From a bacterium (GTDB lineage: Bacteria > Desulfobacterota > Deferrimicrobia > Deferrimicrobiales > Deferrimicrobiaceae): DNA of 12,917 nt. The stretch lies in NCBI GenBank assembly GCA_020056545.1, contig JAGVHM010000013.1, positions 1-12,917 of the forward strand, in the 5' to 3' direction. The notes below the pieces were generated by a model. The model saw only the letters and a list, made by a program, of their open reading frames with translations. It did no database searches and was not told the origin of the DNA. How positions within the stretch are numbered: position 1 is the first letter of the stretch; every line of letters starts with the position of its first letter. The translations under genes were made by a program, and so were the position numbers. This document shows positions 6,854 to 12,917 of the stretch, piece by piece.

Positions 6854-7596
6854 TTGGAGCGTCCCTCCCTCTTGCCGGAGAAGAGGGTCGATGCTTCGCC
6901 GCCCGCAAGCGGGATGGGGAAACTCCTGCGATATTCCTGTCCCCTGGCATCCGTCAGGACGAAAGCCACCTTGGTCGGGAGCCGGCCGCTGCCGGTTCCA
7001 CCCCCGGGGGGCCAATCGGTAGTCCAGTTCTTCCCGTCGAACGTTTCGACGCGAAAACCCATGAGGCCGGTCGCCAGGCGGGACTCGCTCGTGGCCATCT
7101 TGTTCTCGATGAGGGGCAGGTCGGATTGCTCCCGGTATATGTCGATGTATTTCCCGTCGGCCCCTACTTTCGGGTAGTACTTGATCTTGACTATGTCAGT
7201 CGAGGGACGGGCGGCCGATGGATCGGGAAGTACGAAGGCGGTGAAGATAAGCGTTGATGCCGGTTTCCCGGAGAACTGGTCGGCGCGGCAGGTGAACGCC
7301 GTGGCGGTTACGCTTGTGGACGAGAAAGCCCCGGCTAGGTCCGTCCCGATGCGATCCGCGCTGATCCGGATCTGCCGGAACGCGCCTGAGCGCTCCTTGA
7401 GGATATCCAGTCCGCGCCCGGCTCCCGTGAAGGCGGAAAGAAGGATCGCCAGGATCGTCGCAAGGATTCCCAGCGCGAGAAGGATCTCGACGAGCGTGAA
7501 CCCCCCTACGCGCTTAGCGCTCCGGGGGGCAGGCCCCCCTACCATCTTCCTCGACCAGAGGGCAGGCCCCCCGCGGCGGGCGAAACCGGTGTTCAT
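6850..7596 (-). CDS. gspJ: Minor pseudopilin GspJ with unusually long leader
   Basis: Tip-complex pseudopilin; 248 aa from the ATG at 7596, which overlaps the gspI TGA as ATGA. The frame is open further upstream, but only within gspI, so that extension is rejected. The prepilin signal KRVGG/FTLVEILLALGILATILAILL has cleavage after Gly32, Phe33 at +1 and Glu37 at +5. A 32-residue leader is long for a pseudopilin (usually about 5-15) and is made of an imperfect tandem repeat (GGPA...GGPA...GGF). An alternative ATG at 7545 would give a 15-residue leader but has only a poorly spaced Shine-Dalgarno. The globular part carries GspJ features, including the FRQIRISADRIGTDLAGAF segment right after the helix and a late VAFVLTDARGQEYRRSFPI strand pair. 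It ends with a GTGA overlap into gspK. Confidence 0.93.
   Translation of the reverse strand: MNTGFARRGGPALWSRKMVGGPAPRSAKRVGGFTLVEILLALGILATILAILLSAFTGAGRGLDILKERSGAFRQIRISADRIGTDLAGAFSSTSVTATAFTCRADQFSGKPASTLIFTAFVLPDPSAARPSTDIVKIKYYPKVGADGKYIDIYREQSDLPLIENKMATSESRLATGLMGFRVETFDGKNWTTDWPPGGGTGSGRLPTKVAFVLTDARGQEYRRSFPIPLAGGEASTLFSGKREGRSK
7507..7572 (-). repeat. 33-bp imperfect tandem repeat with GC hairpins in the gspJ leader
   Basis: Two adjacent 33-bp units (7572-7540 and 7539-7507 on the minus strand) each begin GGGGGGCCTGCCC and end GTA. They agree at about 22 of 33 positions, and the next bases (GGGGGG, from 7506) start a truncated third unit. The second unit forms a near-perfect hairpin, GGGGGGC-AG-GCCCCCC (7524-7539), next to a smaller palindrome, GCGCTTAGCGC (7510-7520). 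The unit length is a multiple of three, so gspJ stays in frame and only the cleaved leader is lengthened. Whether the unit is dispersed elsewhere in the genome cannot be told from this window. Confidence 0.8.
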
Positions 7597-7949
7597 TTCG
7601 CCGCGATCCCGGAAAGGGTCATCTTCTCCTCGACGCCCTTCGTGGTCCATGTCACCGTCACATGGACTTCTCGCGCGTCCGGGTGGGCGGCCTGCCTGAC
7701 GACCCGGACCCATGTGTACGCCTCGTCGGGCGGCGGGAAGCGCCCCGCTATCTCTCCTATGTCGGGAAATGTTGAAAGGGCATCGCGGAGGACCGTTTCG
7801 CCAAGGAACGCGGTTACGGTCCACCGCTCCGAACGCTCCCCTGCGGCGATGGCGCCGGACATCACCTGGTAGGCGAGCACCAGGACCGCCGACAGTATTG
7901 CCAGCGCCACAAGAACTTCGAGGAGCGTAAAACCTTTCCGGCTACGCAT
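7593..7949 (-). CDS. gspI: Minor pseudopilin GspI
   Basis: Tip-complex pseudopilin that nucleates assembly with GspJ and GspK; 118 aa, normal for GspI. The leader is very short, MRSRKG, with cleavage between Gly6 and Phe7 and Glu11 at +5 (FTLLEVLVALAILSAVLVLAY). The body contains the GspI-like pattern of a small domain ending with VRVVRQAAHPDAREVHVTVTW (about 81-101), a beta strand pair typical of the family. The start overlaps the gspH stop by 8 bp and the stop overlaps gspJ as ATGA, so translation is probably coupled in both directions. Confidence 0.94.
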   Translation of the reverse strand: MRSRKGFTLLEVLVALAILSAVLVLAYQVMSGAIAAGERSERWTVTAFLGETVLRDALSTFPDIGEIAGRFPPPDEAYTWVRVVRQAAHPDAREVHVTVTWTTKGVEEKMTLSGIAAK

Positions 7950-8451
7950 CCTTGACCACCGTCCCCGTAAGCACGTCGACCGACCCGTCGAACGGGTTTA
8001 TCCGCAATGTCCAGTCTGTCGTCTCTCCGCCTGTGCCGTTGTCGCGGAGAAAAATCCTGGTGGGGCGGATCTTCCCCCCCGGCAGGTAGCGGATCTCGGT
8101 GACAAGGTCCAGCGGCCGGTCCTCGTTTTCGATGCGGATCCCCGTTATCGCAAGCCGGCTGCCGAGCGGTTTTGCTGGAGAGGTCTTTTTTCCTCCCGCG
8201 ATCTGGAACCTGTATGTGCCGGCGGGAGGATCGAGGATAAGGCGCGTCTCGCGTTTTTCGAAGAGCGAATAGTCGAACGCCTCTTCGGAGTTTGCGGCGA
8301 TCTCGCGGAAAACCGCGTTCCGTCCAGGTTCGCCGACGTCGGCGATCCTGGGCGCGGCCAGCCATAGAACCAGCCCCAGGATGAAAAGGACGACGGAAAG
8401 CTCGATAAGGGTAAAGCCTAGGCTACGAGTCCCAGCTGTTGATGTCCGCAT
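7942..8451 (-). CDS. gspH: Minor pseudopilin GspH
   Basis: Minor pseudopilin linking the pseudopilus tip complex to the GspG shaft. It has 169 aa with a 12-residue leader ending SLG, cleavage predicted between Gly12 and Phe13, then FTLIELSVVLFILGLVLW with Glu17 at +5. The C-terminal domain is diverged and beta-rich, ending in IRYLPGGKIRPTRIFLRD and TDWTLRINPFDGSVDVLTG, which resembles GspH/FimT-type globular domains. The identification rests on this plus gene order between G and I. The ATG at 8451 has a plausible GGAAGG Shine-Dalgarno. It lies 29 bp inside gspG, and no other start codon lies between it and the prepilin signal. Its TAG overlaps gspI by 8 bp. Confidence 0.92.
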   Translation of the reverse strand: MRTSTAGTRSLGFTLIELSVVLFILGLVLWLAAPRIADVGEPGRNAVFREIAANSEEAFDYSLFEKRETRLILDPPAGTYRFQIAGGKKTSPAKPLGSRLAITGIRIENEDRPLDLVTEIRYLPGGKIRPTRIFLRDNGTGGETTDWTLRINPFDGSVDVLTGTVVKDA

Positions 8452-8875
8452 CCTCGCCTTCCCCGCCCTGCACGCCGTCGGCGCCGTACGAACTGATGTC
8501 GTAGTCCCCGCGCTGGCCCGGGGAAACGTAGACGTACGGATTTCCCCACGGGTCCTTCGGGGTCCTGTCGATGTACCCGCCCTTGCGGTAGTTCTTCGGG
8601 ATTCGCCCGCCCTCGGGCATCCGCACCAAGGCGTCCAGTCCCTGGTCCGTGGAAGGGTAGAAGCCGTTGTCCAGCTTGAACAGCTCCAGCGCCTGCTGGA
8701 GGCTCTTTATCTGGACGCGCGTCTGCGTCTTCTTCGCTTCCTCCGTGCGGCCGATCAGCTTGGGAACGACGAGCGCGGCGAGCAGCCCGAGTATTACGAT
8801 GACCACCATGATCTCGATGAGCGTGAAGCCGGCGCGGTTCCGCAGGCGGTCCGTTTCTATTTTACGAGAGCTCAT
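8423..8875 (-). CDS. gspG: Major pseudopilin GspG
   Basis: Main subunit of the T2SS pseudopilus; 150 aa. A basic 16-residue leader ends in Gly16, followed by the type III signal FTLIEIMVVIVILGLLAALVV with Phe17 at +1 and Glu21 at +5. GspO/PilD peptidase should cut between 16 and 17, leaving 134 residues. The helix is followed by the conserved DNGFYPSTDQGLDAL (69-83) and PKDPWGNPYVY (106-116) motifs. The acidic C-terminal loop GADGVQGGEGEDADI (131-145) corresponds to the calcium-binding site of GspG/PulG. The start is ATG, with a consensus Shine-Dalgarno 8 nt upstream, 13 bp after gspF. Its 3' end overlaps gspH by 29 bp in another frame. Identity is unambiguous. Confidence 0.97.
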   Translation of the reverse strand: MSSRKIETDRLRNRAGFTLIEIMVVIVILGLLAALVVPKLIGRTEEAKKTQTRVQIKSLQQALELFKLDNGFYPSTDQGLDALVRMPEGGRIPKNYRKGGYIDRTPKDPWGNPYVYVSPGQRGDYDISSYGADGVQGGEGEDADINSWDS

Positions 8876-8883
8876 CCCTTAAT

Positions 8884-8890
8884 CCTCCTT
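8884..8890 (-). promoter_or_regulatory. Strong ribosome binding site of gspG overlapping the gspF stop
   Basis: AAGGAGG on the minus strand, 8 nt before the gspG ATG. It is the best Shine-Dalgarno match I found in the operon and shares bases with the gspF TAA stop. GspG is needed in far greater copy number than the other components because it builds the pseudopilus shaft, so a consensus RBS at exactly this gene fits the required stoichiometry (inference). Confidence 0.85.
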
Positions 8891-10094
8891 ATCGAACGAT
8901 CTGGGAGATTTCGAGCAATGGCAGCAGTATGGAAACTACGATGCCGGCGACCACCAGCCCCATCATGAGGATAATGATGGGCTCGAGAAGCGAGAGAAGC
9001 CGGGAAAGCCTCGTTTCAATCTCCCCGTCTACGGCATCCGCCATCTTCGCGAGGATGAAATCGAGCTTGCCGCTTTCCTCTCCGACAGCCACCATCTGGA
9101 TGAGCGTCGGGGGGATCTCCGCGTGCACGCGCAGGGCATCGGACAGGCGCGCCCCCTCCACCACTCGGTCGGCCGCCGCCGCGATTCTTTCGGAGATCAC
9201 CACGTTGCCCACGACCGGAGCGACGATGCGCAGAGCTCTGTCGACCGGGATCGCGCCGGCCAGGAGAGTGGAAAGGGTGCGGCAGAGCCGGGAAAGTGCG
9301 GACAGGTGCGCGAGCCGCCCGAGAAGCGGAAGCCGGAGGAGCAGCGAGTCACGGGACCGTTTCCCCTTCGCCGTGGCGAGATGGCGGCGAGCCAGGACGA
9401 TGCCGGTGGCCAGCAGGATCAGGATGACCCACCATCCCGCGGCGAAGACGTCGCTTATCGCTATCAGAATACGCGTCGGCAGCGGCAGGGCGCGGCCGAG
9501 ATGGGTGAACACCCCCACGATTTTCGGGACGACGACAGTCAGGAGGAATACGACAACAAGAGTGGCGACGACGGCCATGAGCACCGGGTACGTCAGCGCG
9601 GCGCGCACGCGGTTTTTCGTACGAGCCTGGTCCTCAAGATGGTCGGCCAGCCTGGAAAGGGAGAGGGAGAGCATCCCGCTTTCCTCCCCGGCGCGCACCA
9701 TGCTCGCGTACAGTTCCGGGAACATGTCCGGGTGGGATTCGATCGCCCGGCCGAGGGGAGTGCCCCCGCTCACGGCCTCCTGCAGGGCCACGACCACCCG
9801 GCGGCCTTCCTGGTCCTCCATCTGGGAGGACACCGAATGCAGCGCGGAAACAACCGGGACGCCGGCGCCGACAAGCGTGGCGAGCTGGCGGGTCAGCAAA
9901 GGCAGGAATTCCTGGCGTCCGAGAAGCGAGAAGGATGGGAAAAGCGGGTTCTTTCCCGTGCTCTCGGAAATCGACAGGGGATACGCTCCATCGGCGTGCA
10001 GCTTCCTTCGGGCCGCGGAAAGGCTCTCGGCCTCCACGTTTCCCTTCTGCTCGGCGCCTTCCCTGGTGATCGCTGTGTACTTGTAGGTGGGCAC
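8889..10094 (-). CDS. gspF: Type II secretion system inner-membrane protein GspF
   Basis: Polytopic inner-membrane platform protein that contacts GspE and GspL; 401 aa, typical length. It opens with the classic PTYKYTAITREG N-terminus and contains two copies of the T2SSF domain. Copy 1 runs from LTRQLATLVGAGVPVVSAL (67-85) to VRAGEESGML (133-142). Copy 2 runs from LSRLCRTLSTLLAGAIPVDRAL (about 267-288) to VAVGEESGKLD (335-345). Predicted membrane helices lie at about 171-191, 221-237 and 371-394. The start codon is GTG (10094-10092), 12 bp downstream of the gspE stop; the conserved N-terminal motif begins directly after it, so the start is well supported. Its TAA stop is embedded in the Shine-Dalgarno of gspG. 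Confidence 0.96.
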   Translation of the reverse strand: MPTYKYTAITREGAEQKGNVEAESLSAARRKLHADGAYPLSISESTGKNPLFPSFSLLGRQEFLPLLTRQLATLVGAGVPVVSALHSVSSQMEDQEGRRVVVALQEAVSGGTPLGRAIESHPDMFPELYASMVRAGEESGMLSLSLSRLADHLEDQARTKNRVRAALTYPVLMAVVATLVVVFLLTVVVPKIVGVFTHLGRALPLPTRILIAISDVFAAGWWVILILLATGIVLARRHLATAKGKRSRDSLLLRLPLLGRLAHLSALSRLCRTLSTLLAGAIPVDRALRIVAPVVGNVVISERIAAAADRVVEGARLSDALRVHAEIPPTLIQMVAVGEESGKLDFILAKMADAVDGEIETRLSRLLSLLEPIIILMMGLVVAGIVVSILLPLLEISQIVR

Positions 10095-10106
10095 GGTACG
10101 GGCCGT

Positions 10107-11636
10107 TTAGTCTTCCTGCGTTACGCGCAGGACCTCCTCCGCGGAGGTGATCCCTTCGATGACCTTTTCCGCCCCCGCTGCGAGGATCGTCCGCATCCCG
10201 CGCGAAACGGCGAACGACTTGATCCCGTCGGAGTCGGAGCGCGTGAGGACAAGCGCGCGCAGCCGGTCGTCGGCGGGAAGGACCTCGAAGATGCCCGCGC
10301 GGCCCATGTACCCCGTAGTCATGCAGTCGGCGCACCCCACGGCGGAGAAAAAAGGTCCGGGCGGCGCGTCCGCAAGCCCGAGTTTTTTCCACTGCGCCGG
10401 GGATGGCACGTAGGGCGCCTTGCACGAGGGGCAAAGCTTCCGGACGAGGCGCTGGGCGATGACCACGGAAAGCGAGGACGCCACGAGGAACGGCTCTATC
10501 CCCATGTCCACGAGGCGTGTCACGGCGCTGGCCGAGTCGTTGGTGTGCAGCGTGGACAGCACGAGGTGCCCCGTCAGGGAGGCCTGGATGGCGATCTCCG
10601 CTGTTTCGGCGTCGCGTATTTCACCGACCATGATGATGTCGGGGTCCTGGCGCAAAATGGAGCGCAAGCCGTTGGCGAAACTCAGCTGGATCTTGGGGTT
10701 GACCTGTATCTGTCCGATCCCCTGGATCTGGTACTCGATCGGGTCCTCGATGGTGATTATGTTCTTCGTCCCGGAATCGAGGCGGCACAGGGCGGCGTAC
10801 AGGGTGGTGGTCTTCCCCGATCCGGTCGGGCCTGTCACAAGCACGATGCCGTTGGACCTTCCGAGAAATCTCTCGAACACGGAGAGATCGTTCGCGGAGA
10901 GGCCGATGTCCGAAAGTCCGAGCAGGATGCTCGACCGGTCCAGGAGGCGCAGCACGGCGCGTTCCCCGAAGGCGGTGGGGACGATCGACACGCGGATGTC
11001 GATTTCCTTCCCACCGATGCGGATCTTGATCCGCCCATCTTGTGGAAGCCGCCGCTCGGCGATGTCCAGCCCAGCCATCACCTTGATGCGCGACACGACC
11101 GGCGCGTGCCACTTCCGCGGTGCGGCCACCATCGGATAGAGGATGCCGTCCACGCGGTTGCGCACCACCAGCTCCTTCTCGTACGGCTCCACGTGGATGT
11201 CGCTGGATCGCTCCTTGATGGCGCGGAAGAGCAGGGAATGGACGAACTTGATGACCGGCGCTTCCTCCGGGGATTCCAGGAGGTCGCGTGTTTCCTCGAT
11301 GGCCGCTTCGACGTCCAGGTTCCATTCGCCGGAGAGCCCCTCGACCATCTCGCGCTCCGGCGTGTGGATCTTCTCGTATGCGGTGTCTATTTTTTTGAGG
11401 ATCGCGTCTCCTGGGGCGGCGAGGACCCGGATGGGGCCAACAAGGAAGCGGACTTCGTCGACGGTTTCAGGGACGTCCGGCCTGCCCGAAAGCAGGACCA
11501 GCGATCCGTCGGCGTCCCGGCAGGGGAGCAGCAGATGCTTCCGCGCGTACCCGATCGGGATCTTGCCCAGCAGTTCGGCCTCCGGGACGAGGGCGTCCAG
11601 GTCCTGTATCTTTCCCTGAGCCTGCGGCTCGCTCAA
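10107..11636 (-). CDS. gspE: Type II secretion system ATPase GspE
   Basis: Cytoplasmic hexameric ATPase that powers pseudopilus assembly; 509 aa, normal for the family. An N-terminal T2SSE_N-like domain (about 20-85) is followed by the catalytic region: Walker A GPTGSGKT (269-276), Asp box TIEDPIEY (295-302), Walker B DPDIIMVGEIRD (331-342), His box STLHTNDSASAVTRL (361-375). A zinc-binding tetracysteine motif, CPSC (402-405) and CADC (435-438), has 29 residues between the pairs, as is usual in GspE; it separates this protein from many PilB/PilT relatives. The start is TTG at 11636, 4 bp after the gspD stop. No better in-frame ATG/GTG precedes the conserved N-domain, and the Shine-Dalgarno (GGCGAAG, inside gspD) is weak, suggesting coupling to gspD translation. 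gspF follows after 12 bp. The start codon is less certain than the identity. Confidence 0.97.
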   Translation of the reverse strand: MSEPQAQGKIQDLDALVPEAELLGKIPIGYARKHLLLPCRDADGSLVLLSGRPDVPETVDEVRFLVGPIRVLAAPGDAILKKIDTAYEKIHTPEREMVEGLSGEWNLDVEAAIEETRDLLESPEEAPVIKFVHSLLFRAIKERSSDIHVEPYEKELVVRNRVDGILYPMVAAPRKWHAPVVSRIKVMAGLDIAERRLPQDGRIKIRIGGKEIDIRVSIVPTAFGERAVLRLLDRSSILLGLSDIGLSANDLSVFERFLGRSNGIVLVTGPTGSGKTTTLYAALCRLDSGTKNIITIEDPIEYQIQGIGQIQVNPKIQLSFANGLRSILRQDPDIIMVGEIRDAETAEIAIQASLTGHLVLSTLHTNDSASAVTRLVDMGIEPFLVASSLSVVIAQRLVRKLCPSCKAPYVPSPAQWKKLGLADAPPGPFFSAVGCADCMTTGYMGRAGIFEVLPADDRLRALVLTRSDSDGIKSFAVSRGMRTILAAGAEKVIEGITSAEEVLRVTQED

Positions 11637-11640
11637 GGGA

Positions 11641-12917
11641 TCACTTCGCCTGCGGCTCGGGGGTGATCCGTTGCATTTCTCCCCGGTTCTGCTCGATGAA
11701 CTTGTCCATCTTCTTCTGCTGTTTCTCGCTCATCTTCGCCAGGTCGTCGGGTTCCTTTATGACGTGGGGGGTTAGGAAGATGAGCAGGTTCGTCTTGTTG
11801 CGGGACACCGACTTGAACTTGAAAAGATACCCGAGGAGAGGGATGTCCCCCAGCAGCGGAATCTGTCTTTCGATGGTGGTGAACGTCTCCTGCATCATCC
11901 CCCCCAGCACCACCGTGTCTCCGTTTCGCACCAGGACGCTGGTCTTGGCCGACCGTTTCGTCGTCGTGGGGCCGACCCGGTTGGCGTCAAGGAGCTGGGT
12001 CCCCCCCTTTATGGCGGAAGACTCCTGGAATATCTCGAGGTTGACGAACTCGCTCTCGTGTATGTGCGGGGTGATGCGCAGGGTGATGCCGACGTCCTTG
12101 CGCTCGATGGTGTTTATCAGATTGGCGAGATTCGTGGTGTCGCGGGACTGGCTCGTGATGAACGGCACGTTCTCTCCTACGATTATCTCCGCCTCCTTGT
12201 TGTCCAGCGTGAGGAGATGGGGAGAGGACAGGATGTTGATGTTGTCCCGGTTCTCGGCGGCCCTCAGGATGGCGGTGATGGCCGGGATTTCCGTCCCGTC
12301 GGGAAGCTTGACTTTTCCGGCGATTCCTCCGGCGATCAGTCCCGTGCCGCCGAAGACCAGCGGGTTGCCCGCGGTGATCGCCGCGAAGAGCTCGTTGACG
12401 TTGCCCTTGAAATCGAAGTTGCTCCCCCCGATGATCGCCCCGCTGGGATTATCGGTCTTGACGGCGCCGCGGAATTCGGTCCCCAGGTCGCGCCCCTTGT
12501 CGAGGCCCACCTCCATGATCAGCGCTTCCACGTAGACCTGCCGCCGGCGTATGTCGAGCTTCTTTATGACGTCGACAAGGGTCAGGTAGTCGTTCACCGA
12601 CGCTATGATTATCAGGGAATTGGTGGCCTTGTCGGCCGTGATCTTGACGCCTCCCTCAAGCTCCGCGGAGATGATCCCCTTGACCGTTCCCGGAGCGCCG
12701 GCAGCCGCCGGGGCGGCAGCGGCGGGCCGCTTGTCGGACAAGCTGGCCAAGACCTTGGCGACCTCCTCCGCATCAGAATTCTCAAGGTAATAGACGTTGA
12801 TCTTGCCGGTGTTCTCCGGTGACGGGATGTCGATCTGCTTTAGAAGCGACTCGATATCGGACAGGAGGTCGGCTCCGGCCATCGCGATCAGGCTGTTGGT
12901 CCGGACGTCGGGGATGA
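11641..12917 (-). CDS. gspD: Type II secretion system secretin GspD (5'-truncated by window edge)
   Basis: GspD forms the multimeric outer-membrane channel through which folded T2SS substrates leave. The window holds the last 424 residues; the N-terminus (signal peptide, N0, N1) lies beyond the right edge. The reading frame is open to the edge and begins in an N-domain with the pattern VRTNSLIAMAG (residues 4-14 of the visible part). A second N-domain, GKINVYYLENSDAEEVAKVL (37-56), carries an Ala/Pro-rich loop (about 62-76) and ends at ATNSLIIIAS. The C-terminal secretin domain shows the hallmark SSPHLLTLDNKEAEIIVGE, the DVGITLRITPHI strand, VVLGGMMQE and LLGDIPLLGYLFK. A charged Lys/Glu/Gln tail of about 40 residues follows, a possible pilotin-binding S-domain (inference). 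An apparent ATG at 12882 is internal, not the true start, because secretin homology continues upstream of it. Only 4 bp separate its TGA from gspE. The family call is very secure. Confidence 0.97.
   Translation of the reverse strand, partial: IPDVRTNSLIAMAGADLLSDIESLLKQIDIPSPENTGKINVYYLENSDAEEVAKVLASLSDKRPAAAAPAAAGAPGTVKGIISAELEGGVKITADKATNSLIIIASVNDYLTLVDVIKKLDIRRRQVYVEALIMEVGLDKGRDLGTEFRGAVKTDNPSGAIIGGSNFDFKGNVNELFAAITAGNPLVFGGTGLIAGGIAGKVKLPDGTEIPAITAILRAAENRDNINILSSPHLLTLDNKEAEIIVGENVPFITSQSRDTTNLANLINTIERKDVGITLRITPHIHESEFVNLEIFQESSAIKGGTQLLDANRVGPTTTKRSAKTSVLVRNGDTVVLGGMMQETFTTIERQIPLLGDIPLLGYLFKFKSVSRNKTNLLIFLTPHVIKEPDDLAKMSEKQQKKMDKFIEQNRGEMQRITPEPQAK

Noticed and set aside
6854..7015. 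N-terminal extension of gspK by 54 codons
   Set aside because: It is gspJ sequence read in another frame. The GTG at 6853 gives the proper prepilin leader and a GTGA overlap.
7597..7824. N-terminal extension of gspJ by 76 codons
   Set aside because: It lies wholly inside gspI and is Arg/Gly/Pro-rich out-of-frame translation; the prepilin leader begins at or after 7596.
8929..10086. 385-codon plus-strand open frame opposite gspF
   Set aside because: Arg/Ser/Thr-rich shadow of gspF with no recognisable family pattern.
9123..11666. 847-codon open frame on the plus strand opposite gspE and gspF
   Set aside because: Antisense shadow of GC-rich coding DNA. Its translation is Arg/His/Gly/Asp-rich with no domain, no signal and no ribosome binding site, while the minus strand carries unmistakable GspE and GspF motifs.

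Overview
The window is almost entirely one minus-strand type II secretion system (T2SS, gsp/general secretory pathway) operon from a GC-rich Gram-negative bacterium. The gene content (an AsmA-like GspN, a GspL of PilM/PilN architecture, very tight spacing, frequent GTG/TTG starts) suits a deltaproteobacterium-like lineage (Desulfobacterota, Desulfuromonadota or a related candidate group). That placement is inference; there is no rRNA or housekeeping marker here.

Layout in transcription order, right to left: gspD (secretin, 5' end outside the window, 12917-11641), gspE (ATPase), gspF (inner-membrane platform), then the pseudopilin cluster gspG-gspH-gspI-gspJ-gspK. Next comes an unexpected gene for a secreted six- or seven-bladed propeller-like protein with a Cys + membrane helix + Arg C-terminal tail (5861-4308), then gspN, gspL and gspM. 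After these come a lipoprotein with two internally similar domains (1564-773), an 82-bp gap, and the first 230 codons of a second secreted protein that runs off the left edge (690-1). Genes in the block abut or overlap by a few bases (ATGA and GTGA junctions at gspI/gspJ, gspJ/gspK and gspM/lipoprotein), so the whole set is probably co-transcribed and translationally coupled. gspC and the prepilin peptidase gspO/pilD are not in the window.

How it works together: GspE powers GspF, GspL and GspM, which assemble a GspG pseudopilus tipped by H, I, J and K. The pseudopilus pushes folded periplasmic proteins through the GspD secretin. The two non-core exported proteins encoded with the machine are natural candidates for its cargo, and the lipoprotein is a candidate accessory factor or cargo partner.

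The points most worth attention are: (1) the putative cargo gene embedded between gspK and gspN, with a CTERM-like sorting tail; (2) the duplicated-domain lipoprotein; (3) the left-edge secreted protein; (4) a palindromic 33-bp in-frame tandem repeat inside the GspJ leader peptide. No mobile element, tRNA, rRNA or CRISPR array was seen.
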